In this document: piece by piece, positions 11,227-22,396 of the stretch | Position numbering within the stretch: the stretch's first letter is position 1 | Layout: every line of letters starts with the position of its first letter | DNA from: Trachemys scripta elegans | Lineage: Eukaryota > Chordata > Testudines > Emydidae | Length of the DNA stretch: 64,000 nt | Assembly: GCF_013100865.1 (NCBI RefSeq) | Contig: NC_048302.1 | Span: forward strand, 92,790,204 to 92,854,203 | Direction: 5' to 3' | Program-made: the position numbers and the translations under genes | The notes under the pieces: generated by a model | What the model saw: the letters and a program-made list of their open reading frames with translations, nothing else | Told to the model about the DNA's origin: nothing | Database searches by the model: none

Positions 11227-11286
11227 GCTGGCCTGTAATAGGTATGAGGTCAGACTGGATGATGTGGTGGTCTCTTGATTCTACTA
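11227..11286 (+). mobile_element. LINE-3'-end-like repeat, right part
   Basis: ggcctgtaataggtatgagg followed by tcagactggatgatgtgg continues the element of 10161-10613 and approaches its usual end (gaggtcagactagatgatc..). Split by the LINE insertion. Confidence 0.5.
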
Positions 11287-11734
11287 AAGGATGAATTTGA
11301 TGAGAAAAGAGACTCATGTTCAACATAGGTCCAAACATTCCGCTGATCTGTACTGGAAAACGTTAAACACCGTATGTACTATGCCAACTGTGAACACTCC
11401 AAGTCACATTTCTTTTCAACTTGATGCAGTTAGGTTGGAGTCTAGTAAGCCATATACCAATTGCAAACATGTCAACAAGAACATGTAGAGGAACACAAAA
11501 AAGTGTCACAGCATGAGTATCCCACTCAGAGGATGTCAACATCATCCCCACAAATAATACTATCCAACACAGAATAATGCCATCAGACTCCTGCAGTCAG
11601 ATGTCACACATCACAACATGGCTAGTCATTATGAAATATGCAATTTCTAGGGGATTTTTTTTTTAAATATTCAACTTGAAAACTAAAGAAAAATTTAGAA
11701 CTGGCTACAATTAGGCTCCAATTTTGCAACTGAC
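11287..11734. other. unassigned sequence
   Basis: No repeat or gene recognised. A T-run occurs near 11655. It ends at the 5' truncation point of the CR1 that follows. Confidence 0.35.
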
Positions 11735-11739
11735 TATGG

Positions 11740-12360
11740 ATGGCAGATGAAGAACTGGAAGTGCTAATAAATAAATACAACTATGACATTGTTGGCATCA
11801 CTGAAACTTGGTGGGATAATACACATGATTGGAATGTTGGTGTGGATGGGTACAGCTTGCTCAGTAAGGATAGACAGGGGAAAAGGGAGGAGGTGTTGCC
11901 TTATATATTAAAAATGTACACACTTGGACTGAGGTAGAGATGGACATAGGAGATGGAAGTGTTGAGAGTCTCTGGGTTAGGCTGAAAGGGGTAAAAAACA
12001 AGAGAGATGTCATGCTAGGAGTCTACTACAGGCCACCTAACCAGGTGGAAGAGGTGGATGAGGCTTTTTTTAAGCAACTAACAAAATCATCCAAAGCCCA
12101 AGATTTGGTGGTGATGGGGGACTTCAACTATTCGGATATATGTTGGGAAAATAACACAGCGGGGCACAGACTATCCAACAAATTCTTGAACTGCATTGCA
12201 GACAACTTTTTATTTCAGAAGGTTGAAAAAGCTACTGCGGGGAAGCTGTTCTAGACTTGATTTTAACAAATACGGAGGAACTCGTTGAGAATTTGAAGTA
12301 GAAGGCAGCCTGTGTGAAAGTGATCATGAAATCATAGAGTTTGCAATTCTAAGGAAGGGT
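11740..12360 (+). pseudogene. CR1 ORF2 endonuclease (APE-like) domain
   Basis: APE-type nuclease that nicks target DNA for target-primed reverse transcription. Visible landmarks in order are YDIVGITETWWD (catalytic Glu), MLGVYYRPP, LVVMGDFNYSDICW (Asp/Asn) and CESDHEII (SDH, the catalytic His). Three frameshifts are visible, near 11888, 12249 and 12293, so the product is broken. The N-terminal part of the fold is missing through 5' truncation. It is continuous with the RT reading frame downstream. Confidence 0.85.
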
Positions 12361-12387
12361 GGAAGGGAGAACAGCAAAGTAGAGACA

Positions 12388-14459
12388 ATGGATTTCAGGA
12401 AGGCAGATTTTGGTAAGCTCAGAGAGCTGATAGGTAAGGTCCCATGGGAATCAAGACTGAGAGGAAAAACAACTGAGGAGAGTTGGCAGTTTTTCAAAGG
12501 GACACTATTAAGGGCCCAAAAGCAAGCTACTCCGCTGGTTAGGAAAGATAGAAAATGTGGCAAAAGACCACCTTGGCTTAACCACGAGATCTTGCATGAT
12601 CTAAAAAATAAAAAGGAGTCATATAAAAAATGGAAACTAGGACAGATTACAAAGGATGAATATAGGCAAACAACACAGGAATGCAGGGGCAAGATTAGAA
12701 AGGCAAAGGCACAAAATGAGCTCAAACTAGCTACGGGAATAAAGGGAAACAAGAAGACTTTTTATCAATACATTAGAAGCAAGAGGAAGACCAAAGACAG
12801 GGTAGGCCCACTGCTTAGTGAAGAGGGAGAAACAGTAACAGGAAACTTGGAAATGGCAGAGATGCTTAATGACTTCTTTGTTTCGGTCTTCACTGAGAAG
12901 TCTGAAGGAATGCCTAACATACTGAATGCTAATGGGAAGGGGGTAGGTTTAGCAGATAAAATAAAAAAAGAACAAGTTAAAAATCACTTAGAAAAATTAG
13001 ATGCCTGCAAGTCACCAGGGCCTGATGAAATGCATCCTAGAATACTCAAGGAGCTAATAGAGGAGATATCTGAGCCTCTAGCTATTATCTTTGGAAAATC
13101 ATGGGAGACGGGAGAGATTCCAGAAGACTGGAAAAGGGCAAATATAGTGCCCATCTATAAAAAGGGAAATAAAAACAACCCAGGAAACTAAAGACCAGTT
13201 AGTTTAACTTCTGTGCCAGGGAAGATAATGGAGCAAGTAATTAAGGAAATCATCTGCAAACACTTGGAAGGTGGTAAGGTGATAGGGAACAGCCAGCATG
13301 GATTTGTGAAGAACAAATCATGTTAAACCAATCTGATAGCTTTCTTTGATAGGATAACGAGCCTTGTGGATAAGGGTGAAGCGGTGGATGTGTACTAGAC
13401 TTTAGTAAGGCATTTGATACGGTCTCGCATGATATTCTTATCGATAAACTAGGCAAATACAATTTAGATGGGGCTACTATAAGGTGGGTGCATAACTGGC
13501 TGGATAATCGTACTCAGAGAGTTGTTATTAATGGTTCCCAATCCTGCTGGAAAGGCATAACGAGTGGGGTACCGCAGGGGTCTGTTTTGGGACCGGCTCT
13601 GTTCAATATCTTCATCAACGACTTAGATATTGGCATAGAAAGTATGCTTATTAAGTTTGCGGATGATACCAAACTGGGAGGGATTGCAACTGCTTTGGAG
13701 GACAGGGTCATAATTCAAAATGATCTGGACAAATTGTAGAAATGGTCTGAGTTAAACAGGATGAAGTTTAACAAAGACAAATGTAAAGTGCTCCAGTTAG
13801 GAAGAAAAAATCAGTTTCACACATACAGAATGGGAAGAGACTGTCTAGGAAGGAGTACGGCAGAAAGGGATCTAGGGGTTATAGCTGACCACAAGCTAAA
13901 TATGAGTCAACAGTGTGATGCTGTTGCAAAAAAAGCAAACAAGATTCTGAGATGTATTAACAGGTGTGTTGTGAGCAAGACACAAGAAGTCATTCTTCCG
14001 CTCTACTCTGCTCTGGTTAGGCCTCAGCTGGAGTATTGTGTCCAGTTCTGGGCACCGCATTTCAAAAAAGATGTGGAGAAATTAGAAAGGATCCAGAGAA
14101 GAGCAACAAGAATGATTAAAGGTCTTGAGAACATGACCTATGAAGGAAGGCTGAAAGAATTGGGTTTGTTTAGTTTGGAAAAGAGAAGACTGAGAGGGGA
14201 CATGATAGCAGTTTTCAGGTATTTAAAAGGGTGTCATAAGGAGGAGGAAGAAAACTTGTTCACCTTAGCCTCTAAGGATAGAACAGGAAGCAATGGGTTT
14301 AAACTGCAGCAAGGGAGGTCTAGGATGGACATTAGGAAAAAGTTCCTAACTGTCAGGGTGGTTAAACACTGGAATAAATTGCCTAGGGAGGTTGTGGAAT
14401 CTCCATCTCTGGAGATATTTAAGAGTAGGTTAGATAAATGTCTATCAGGCATGGTCTAG
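12388..14459 (+). pseudogene. CR1 ORF2 reverse transcriptase and C-terminal region
   Basis: RNA-dependent DNA polymerase of CR1. The first frame (12388-13191) covers the linker and RT start, with SPGPDEMHPRILKEL and PEDWKRANIVPIYKKGN. The next parts hold QHGFVKNKSC, SGVPQGSVLGPALFNIFIND and an intact catalytic KFADDTKL (13653-13676). The last frame (13761-14459) is the C-terminal domain with QLEYCVQFWAPHF and NKLPREVVESPSLEIF. Disruptions: TAA at 13189 (Y in relatives), TAA at 13324 (L), a one-base loss near 13393 and TAG at 13737 (E). The element is dead but only a handful of changes from open. Confidence 0.9.
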
Positions 14460-14547
14460 ACAGTATTTGGTCCTGCCATGCGGGCAAGGGAGTGGACTCA
14501 ATGACCTCTCGAGGTCCCTTCCAGTCCTAGAATCTATGAATCTATGG

Positions 14548-15140
14548 CAAACCCCTGCTCCCACAAGGAGCATCATGAACTTGGGGTTTAGAGAACATGG
14601 CCCCTTTAAATCTTTGTCCTGAGGGGAGGAAGTGCTGATGGTTCCAGGAGGAGGAAGTGCTGGGATTTTCTTGGGGGGGGGAGGTGGAAGCACGGACAGA
14701 AGGGATGAGGCCATGGGTGGAATGGTGGCAGGGCCGCGGGGAAGGGGTGAAAAGAGATGCGGCCATGGGCGAAGTTATTGGTGGAAGGGGCAGAATGGGG
14801 ACAGTGTTCCAGGGCTGAAAGCTCTGCCACAGTCCCAGCTGAGGCTGAGAGCTCCACCCCGGCCAGGGCCAAGCTTTCACCTCCCCGCCCTCCCCAGTGG
14901 CCCTGACCGAGATCTCAGCCCCTCCCCGCCACCATGGCCAGGGCCACCGGGGGGCTGAGAGCAGCGAGAGGGGTATTGCCTCAGCCAGAAGAGGTGGTGC
15001 AGGGGGCTAGCCACCGCCAGGGGAAATTTCACCCGCCACCCATGGCTTCACAGGCTTTTCTTGGCCAGAGCTGTGTGCATAGTAGACTCCATCTTGGCCA
15101 CGATGGCACTAAATTGAAATGGGCCCCACATTGAAATGGG
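14548..15140. other. GC-rich unassigned segment
   Basis: GC-rich DNA with G-runs at 14676-14690 and frames open on both strands. A Kozak-like gccaccatggcc occurs near 14929-14940 but the frame is short (66 codons) and without recognisable content. Two copies of attgaaatgggcccc lie about 18 bases apart near 15115-15150. It may be the interior of a non-autonomous transposon; no termini were identified. Confidence 0.35.
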
Positions 15141-15432
15141 CCCCCACACTGACACATGGGTCTGCCTGCACTGAGTCAGTTGCAGGATCGAGGCCTTAGC
15201 TTGCTCACTAGCAAATCATATTTTAAAGATAATCAGCCCACAGGTACTGTAACAGAAATTTTGGCATCTGCATATGAGATAGTAGCAAGCAAGATAGCTG
15301 CATATGAGATTTCAGTAACAGTAACTTTCTGTTGATTATAAACTTTACAGAAATATCACATCATCTGAAAAGTAGGGGTCAAATTCTCTGTTGGTGTAAC
15401 GCCTTTGAGAGTTATTCCAATGTAGAATTTGA

Positions 15433-15721
15433 CCCTAAGGGCATGTCTATACTTACAGCGAAATTGGCACTGCTGCGATTGATGCAGCAGTGTCGAGTTA
15501 GCGGGTCTGGTGAAGACCTGCTAAGTCAATGGCAGAGAGCTCTCCCATCGACTTCTGTACTCCAGCTCCCCGAGAAGTGTAGGGTAAGTCAGAAGGAGAG
15601 CGTCTCCCATCAACACAGCATGTTGTAGACACCGCTGTAAGTCGACCCAAGTTACATAACTTACGTAACTCAAGTAGCCTAACTTAGATTGACTTACAGC
15701 TTTAGTGTAGCTCAGCCCTAA
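15433..15721. mobile_element. MITE with agggcatgtctatac ends
   Basis: The left end (taagggcatgtctatactta) and the reversed right end (ttagggctgagctacacta) are imperfect inverted repeats. A TA lies at each boundary, which would fit a two-base TA target duplication. The internal ctgctgcgattgatgcagcag palindrome is also typical of turtle MITEs with a tgtctaca edge. No transposase. Confidence 0.55.
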
Positions 15722-17408
15722 ATTCTCAGCTCAGTTTTTATCCCCTTGAGTGTCATATTTTTCACATGTCTAAGGCAATATCTTAATAACATGCCTATTG
15801 TTATGAAGGAGCACACCAGCAGAGCAGTGAACTGAGCATATAACTTGCATCAGAAGCATCTCTTTAAAGGATACACATTATCTCTTTATGCACTCACAGA
15901 GTTATCTCAGAGTTTAACATTACAAAACAGATTTACTGGGCCTTCATTATATGAAAGGCAAAGTGGGAAATTTAAGCTCTTGTATACACAAAGAAAAAAT
16001 ACCCCATTAGAAATGGTTTGATATCCTCTTAGATAGAAGCAGCATTTTGATTATCTTTTCCCCACTCTGGGGTTGGATAGGGAAGAGCACTCAGGGAATT
16101 TACATGACAACGACCTACGGCCAACATTTTTCCAACTTGGCTGTGTAAAACTGGGCACCTACACCTATACTTAAGTACTTGAATTAAAAGGCCATCTGTC
16201 CTTGGACTAATTTAAAGAATCAGAGGTGGAGCAATGAGCAGCTAAGCAGGAATTGAAGGAGATACAGAATACAGAATACAAAGAGAAAGAGAGAGGAAAG
16301 AGAGAAGAATCCAGGCAGGTTGGGCTGAGGAAAATCTCCAATATATTCTCAAAGTCAGATTCAGAGATCACAATCTAAGACTGTACTTGAGAACAGGAGA
16401 AACTGTGAAATCCTATTTATTTTATGTTTTTTTAAAAAAGTTTTGTTTGTACCTTAAATCAAATTTGTTTGAGACATCTTTGGCATCCCTTCTCCAGTCA
16501 CCAGGCCTGGGCAGAGAGAGTAATTTGCCACTGGATGAATCAGATACCACTAGAGTAAGGGATGGGCAAAAGAGTGTAGGAAATATATGTCCTGTAGACC
16601 AAGTAAACTATTAAACCTCATGACGAAATAAACATCCCACTGCAGTTCATAAACATTTATTACCAATAAGATTAGTTTTGTAATTAGATGCTGGCATTAC
16701 CCTGGTAACTTAGGAAACTGTAAACATGGGGAACAATTACTTTCCTTTCCCCAGGGTAAAAAATGTTGTCTGGTACCCACTGTAATGTCTTGGCTAGACT
16801 GGAGGTGAGCAGAGAGGAGTATGCTACATTCTATGAAAAATTACTCCCTGCATCTCCCAAGTGCAAGAAAGGAACCCTGAGAAGAACTGTACCTCATAGG
16901 TGTGTCAGAGGCACAACGGTGTACTACCCCAGGGCAGTGTCCCTACACACCACCACATCTTACTCAGTGTAGTGTTTAAACACACTATGGAGTCCTAAAT
17001 CAGGCATCATAGATCAATGCAAAAAGAGCATTGATCCATTGTCATTGGTAATGTCTATATAGGAAGATTTCATGACACAATTGTTTTTCAGGAAGGATTT
17101 GAAGATGCAAAGGAAGGGCACAGGGAAAATGGAGGGTTGTTCCAAGATTAAGTGTAAGTAGTAATTTAAAAAATCAACATTTATCTACAGTTTTTATGCT
17201 ATAGTATCTGAGATTTTATCATACTTAGACTAGGAAATACGTTTAGCATATGGTAATTGTTGGTAAATGCTGATTTTTAGTGATGTATAGCAGTCACCAT
17301 GGAAAATGTTGTAATGTTGCCTTTGACAACTTAGTAACATTACTGGTATTACTCCCTACACTTTTATATACCTAGGCAGGAAATACTGCAAATACTGTAG
17401 TAACATTA
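15722..17408. other. unassigned sequence
   Basis: No gene or clear repeat. A short tandem tract (tacagaatacagaatacaaa, 16262-16281) followed by an A/G-rich stretch (16281-16312) is visible. Frames near 16390-16610 and 16763-16972 show no domain signal. Confidence 0.4.
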
Positions 17409-18293
17409 CATATGAATGGCCATACTGGGTTAGACCAATGGTCCATGTAACCCAGTATCTTCTCTTTTGACAGTGGCAGGGCCAGATGCTTTGGAGGGAA
17501 TCGACAGAACAAGTAATCCATCCCCTGTTGTCCAATCCGTTTCTGGCAGGCAGAGGCTTTGGGGACACCCAGAGCATGAGGTTGCATCCCTGCCACCCTG
17601 GTTAATAGCCATTGATGGACCTTCCTCCAAGAACTTACCTAATTCTTTTTTGAACCCAGTTATAGTTTTGGCTTTCACAACATTCCCTGGATATGAGTTC
17701 CACAGGCTAAGTGTGACTTGTATGAAGAAGTACTTCCTTATGTTTGATTTAAATGTGCTGCCTATTAATTTCATTCTTGTTTTATGTGAAGGGGTTAGTA
17801 TTACTCCCCTGATCATTTTCTTCACACCATTCATGATTTTATAGACCTCTGTAATATTCCCCCTTAGTCATTTCTTTTCTAAACTGAAGAATCCCCATCT
17901 TTTTAATCTCTCCTTGTATAGAATATGTTCCATGCCCCCAATCATTTTTGTTGCCCTTCTCTGTACCTTTTCCAATTCAAATATATCTTTTTTGAGATGC
18001 GGTGATTAGAACTGAACACAGTGTTCAAGGTGTGGGTGTACTATGGATTTATATAGTGGCAGTATGATATTTACTGTCTTATTATCTATCCCTTTCCTAA
18101 TGGTTCCTAACATTCTGCTTGTTTTTTTGACTGCTACTGCCCATTGAACAGTTGTTTTCAGAGAATGATCCACAATGACTCCAAGATCTCGTTCTTGAAT
18201 GGTAATTGCTAATTTAGACCCGATCATTTTGTATGTATAGCTGGGATTATGATTTCCATTGCACATTATTTTGCTTTATCAAAATTGAATGTC

Positions 18294-18305
18294 ATCTGCC
18301 ATTTT
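18294..18305. repeat. target-site duplication of PLE (left)
   Basis: atctgccatttt, an exact 12-base match to 18521-18532. Joining the two restores the CR1 sequence across the insertion. Confidence 0.9.
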
Positions 18306-18520
18306 AAAAATAACAAGGAGTCCATGTGGCACCGTAGAGACTAATAAATTTATTTCGACATAAGCTTTCATGTGATATAACCCACTTCAACCAGTTGCAT
18401 CTGATGAAGTGGGTTATATCCCATGAAAGCTTGTGCCAAATAAATTTGTTAGTCTCTACGGTGCCTCGAGGACTCCTCGTTGTTTTTACTGATACAGACT
18501 AACACGGCTACCCCTCTGAA
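18306..18520. mobile_element. Penelope-like element tail, folded insertion
   Basis: Two inverted arms of the same PLE 3' region: a minus arm (about 18306-18389) and a plus arm (about 18396-18520) that ends in the family tail gatacagactaacacggct and acccctctga. Both arms contain the taagctttc / gaaagctt hairpin region. The insertion is framed by a perfect 12-base duplication inside the minus CR1, so it is younger than that CR1. No coding part remains. Confidence 0.88.
18401..18437 (+). other. hammerhead-like hairpin in PLE arm
   Basis: CTGATGA (18401-18407), an extra A, then GTGGG / CCCAT as stem II with a 6-base loop, and GAAA (18425-18428). In the other copies this is followed by a 3-bp stem III (AGC..GCT) and C. 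Here it reads gcttgtgcc, so stem III is slightly altered. The extra A after the CUGAUGA box departs from the standard hammerhead and makes activity doubtful. Stem I could not be confirmed. Confidence 0.4.
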
Positions 18521-19985
18521 ATCTGCCATTTTGTTGCCCAGTCACCCAGTTTTGTGAGATCCCTTTGTAACTCTTTGTGGTCAGCTTTGGACTTAACTAT
18601 CTGGAGTAATTTTGTATTGTCTTCAATTTTTGCCATCTCGGTGTTTTCAAGATCATTTATGAATATGTTCAATAGTACAAATCCCAGTATGGACCCTTGG
18701 CAGACCCTCCTATTTACCTCTCTCCATTGTATAAACTGACCATGTATTTCTACCCTTAATTTCCTACCTTTTAACCAGCTACTGATTCATGAGAGGACGT
18801 TCCCTTTTATCCCATAACTTCTTAGTTTTCTTAAGAGCCTTTGTTGTTGGACCTTGACAAAGGCTTTCTGAAAGTCCAAGTACTCTAAATCAACTGGATA
18901 ATCCTTGTCCAGATGCTTGTTGACCCCTCAAAGAATTCCAATTAATTGGTGAGGCATGATTTCCCTTTACAAAAGCCCTGTTGACTCTTCCCCAAAATAT
19001 CGTGTTCATCTATGTGTCTGATAATTCTGTTCTTGATTATAGTTTCAACCAATTTGCCTTGTACTAAAATTAGGCTTGCCATCCAGTAATTGCCAGGATT
19101 GCCTCTGGAGACTTTTTTAAAAAAATCAATGTTACATTAGCTATTTTCCAGGCGTCTGGTACAGAGGATGATTTAAGCAATAGGTTACATACCACAGTTC
19201 GTAGTTTTGCAATTTCATATTTAAGTTCCTTCAGAATACCTGGGTGACTACCATCTGGTCTTGGTGACTAACGACTGTTTAATTTATTCATTTGTTCCAA
19301 AACCTCTTCTATTAACACTTCAGTTGAATAATTCCTCATATTTGTCACCTAAAAAGAATGGTTCAGGTATGGGAATCTCGCTCACATCCTCTGCAGTGAA
19401 GACCAATGCAAAGAATTAATTTCACTTTTCGGCCTTGTCTTCTTTGAGTGCTGCTTTAGCACCTTCATCATCCAATGGGCCCACTAATTGATGGGCAGGC
19501 TTTCTGCTCCTGATGTACTTAAAAAAATTGCTGTTAGTTTTTGTGTCTTTTGCTAGTTGCTCTTCAAATTCTTTTCTGGCCTGCCTAATTATACTTTTAC
19601 ACTTGACTTTCCAGAGTTCATGCTACTTTCTACTTTCTTCAGCAGGATTTGACTTTTGAAGCTTTTTTGCCTCCAAACACCTCTTTTCCTGTTATTTAGC
19701 TATGGTGGCACTTTTTGGTCCTGTTACTGTTTTTTTTTATTTTTTTTATTTTTTTTTTATTCAGGGTATCCATTTAGTTTGAAACTCTATCATGGTGTTC
19801 TTAAGTAGTCTCCATGTTGCTTGCAGGCATTTCAATCTTGTGACTGTTCCTTTTAATTTCCATTTTAATTCATTTTTGTGTAGTTCCCCTTTTTGAACTT
19901 AAATGTTGCTGTGGTGGGTTTCTCTGGCATTTTCCCCCATCCCCAAGATTATTAAATGTAATAACATTATGGTCACTATTACTGT

Positions 19986-20500
19986 TGAGAATCATTAGGA
20001 AAGGGATAGATAAAAAGAGAAAATATCATATTGAAGCTATATAAATCGATAGTATGCCCACAATTTGAATACTGCGCACAGGTCTGATTGCCCCATCCCA
20101 AAAAAGCTATATTGAAATTGGAAAGGGTACAGAAAAGGGCAACAAAAATGATTAGGCATATGGAACAGCTTCCATGTGAGGAGAGATTAATAAGACTGGG
20201 ACTTTTCAGCTTGGAAAAGAGATGACTAAGGGGGGAGGGATATGATAGAGATCTATAAAATCATTAATGGTGTGGAGAAAGTAAATAAGAAGTATTCTTG
20301 ACTCTTTCTCATAATACAAGAATTAGGGGTCACCAGATGAAATTAATAGACAGCAGGTTTAAAACAAACAAAATAAAATATTTCTACACACAATGCACAG
20401 TCAACCTGTGGAACTCCTTGCCAGAGGATGTTGTGAAGGCCAAAACACTAACAGGGTTCAAAAGAGAACTAGATATGTTCATGGAGGATAGGTCCATCAG
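19986..20500 (+). mobile_element. CR1 fragment, plus strand, nested
   Basis: Plus-strand CR1 C-terminal region starting with ..IIRKGID.. and running through QKRATKMI-like and NLWNSLPEDVVKAKTLTGFK blocks, stopping at ..EDRSI just before the normal 3' UTR. It has neither a 5' end nor a 3' tail and lies inside the minus-strand CR1, replacing part of its endonuclease. Confidence 0.8.
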
Positions 20501-20933
20501 GAGGGCATACTCTGTCATTCCTATGTACTTTGTCCCATTGACTATCATCATTCCACCAAGTTTCTGTGATGCCTATTATATCAATAGCCTCATTTAATAC
20601 CAGGCACTAATGATCACCCGTCTTAGTATTTAGACTTCTAGCATTTCTATACAAGCATGTAAAAATTTTGTAATATTTAATTGTCTGCCTCCATGTGATG
20701 TAATTGAATAGGGCTCTTTGTTGTTTGACTGTTGCTTTTTGCTTCCTACCTGTACTTTATCAACTTCTATTCTCCTTTCTTTAATAGGATACAGAACATC
20801 CCTTTAAGAAATCCCCCCCTAAAAGATATCTCTGTCCCAATCATGTGCTCCTATGCACCTGAAGGCTTTCCCCCCACCCTTACTTTAAAAACTTCTCTAT
20901 GGCCTTCACATTAGTTATCAAAAGCAGAACAAG

Positions 20934-20952
20934 TTTTTTTTTTTTTTTTTTT
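20934..20952. repeat. T-run (19 bases)
   Basis: Homopolymer T at the right edge of the minus-strand CR1. CR1 elements do not normally carry a poly(A) at the 5' side, so it is probably a simple repeat. Confidence 0.7.
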
Positions 20953-21656
20953 AATTAAGGGAAATCACTGTATATAAATTATAGCCAATAGATTTAGCAT
21001 GCCTTCAATTTTAGTGAGTAGCTTTCCAAATGAATCTATTTTCCTCACAATTTTACTATAACTGCTTTGTCTTAAGAAATGTCTGTTCCTACCTGCTATC
21101 ATTTCCTTTATTAAGAACATACTGGGCTTTGGTCAAAGAAAGTAACATTAGGATTTAAGGTAATTTTAGTACCCAGCTGTTCGCAGGAGTCCAAAAATTG
21201 TCTACATGTGTGATGGTTAAGCTTTATATTTTCCTATCTACATTATTTACAATGCATGTGCCCTGTGGTGGTAGAGTGTGTTATCTGTATTTTATAGGTT
21301 AGTAATGTGACTGAGGCATAGGTAATTTAAATTGCTTGCCTATGATCACACAGAGTCAATGGCTCAGCCCACACTGGGACCCAAGTGTGGCCTGGTAGGT
21401 TCCCTCGCTACCCACAATTACACTTTGCTTAAGGTTTTGCTTCACTCAAAAGCAAAGACATTTCAAAAGGAGTAACTTATATTATATCCCCCAGTGTTGA
21501 ATTTTTGTGATGGAATGGAAAATGTTTACTGAAATGATTTTGCAACCTGAGTCGAATTATACTGCAGGTAGCAAGCTACTTGTGCTATCTGCAAACCACA
21601 GATAGAACATTTCACTGATTATACACTTGGTGTGTGGCATGTGTAATGCATATTAA
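20953..21656. other. unassigned sequence containing an MIR-like stretch
   Basis: Mostly unrecognised. The part at 21230-21420 is annotated separately as MIR-like. Confidence 0.35.
21230..21420 (-). mobile_element. MIR-like SINE, reversed
   Basis: Reads in the reversed MIR order: gtattttataggtta, gactgaggcataggtaattt, ttgcctatgatcacacagag, then cactgggacccaagtgtgg. This resembles the usual ttttacagatgaggaaactgaggc / cttgcccaaggtcacacag run. Heavily diverged. Confidence 0.6.
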
Positions 21657-22396
21657 TTAGGACTGGTCAAAATTTTTCCATCAAACAGAAAAATAGTCTG
21701 CTTTCCATGGAAAATTTTTGTTGTTGTTGAAAAATGAATGTCCAAACCCCCAAATGTTTTTGGACAAAGCCTCAAATGTTTCAGTTCAGCTATGTTGGCC
21801 CAGTGCCTTATGGAAGTTCTTGTTCAGTTTCTTCATGTCTCCATTCTCATCTATTGGCTGGGTTCCCTAGCAAGATTACATCTTCCAGGATGCATCACTG
21901 GTAGAGACTCCAGTGATATACTCTCTTCATCAAGAGGGGAGACCCATCATTGGAAATGAGTCTCTAACACAGGCATATCTTCAAAGACCATTATATGGCG
22001 GTGGGGCTGACAGATGAGCCTATGGCAATATTCATAATCCTATGTGTGTTCCTGGAATTACATGGGGTGATTAAGGAAAAATCCCAAGGCAGGCTATGCA
22101 GTTATCTGCCTTTGAAACCTGAGCACCTTGGAGGTAAGGGACAGTACTGGTATTGCCTGTCTCAGGAGGTCGGAGTTCAAAGGTCCAAATAGTATAAAGG
22201 AACTGCTGAACTGTCTCATGGGTTGTTCTTCTTCTTTATCTGAAACCTAGAACTTGTAACCAAGAAACAATTTTTTTCAGGAGGCTGGGAAATAAAGCAA
22301 GACTTTTGGTGTAAAAGGCTGAGCTTAAACAGCCTTGAATTCAGAGTCTTCCATTTGATTAGCAAATGGTAAGGAACTTTTCTCAAAGGGGGGCTG
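21657..22396. mobile_element. AT-rich MITE, left part
   Basis: Begins ttaggactggtcaaaatttt, the edge of a turtle MITE family (gagctggtcaaaa..). The opposite edge, tctgaccagctctaa, appears reversed at about 23750-23768. The element is split by the LTR-like segment 22397-23193. Its centre carries chance frames. Confidence 0.5.

Larger units (their letters stand above)
11735..14547 (+). mobile_element. CR1 LINE, best preserved copy
   Basis: A 2.8-kb CR1 that keeps most of the endonuclease, the whole RT and the C-terminal domain, and a proper 3' terminus with aatctatga repeats (14530-14547). It lacks ORF1 and the first part of the endonuclease, so it is 5'-truncated. The 3' UTR (14460-14530) contains the words shared with the tRNA-SINE at 2931-2990. 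Few disruptions are present compared with the other copies here, which makes it the youngest CR1 in the window. No clear target duplication is seen, which is common for CR1. Confidence 0.93.
17409..20930 (-). mobile_element. CR1 LINE, minus, interrupted twice
   Basis: From left to right this is the reversed CR1: 3' tail (atggccatactgggttag), C-terminal domain, RT, linker (17409-19985, without the PLE at 18306-18520), then after a 515-base opposite-strand piece the start of the endonuclease (20501-20930), which reads CLVLNEAIDIIGITETWWND on the minus strand. About 450 bases of endonuclease are absent at the gap. All frames are badly broken. The subfamily is the one with the taagaaca-type 3' tail, as at 5187, 42 kb and 50.4 kb. 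Confidence 0.8.

Noticed and set aside
14934..15134. Kozak-like gccaccatggcc with a 66-codon frame
   Set aside because: Short, no homology recognised, in GC-rich repeat-like DNA; a chance match is more likely.
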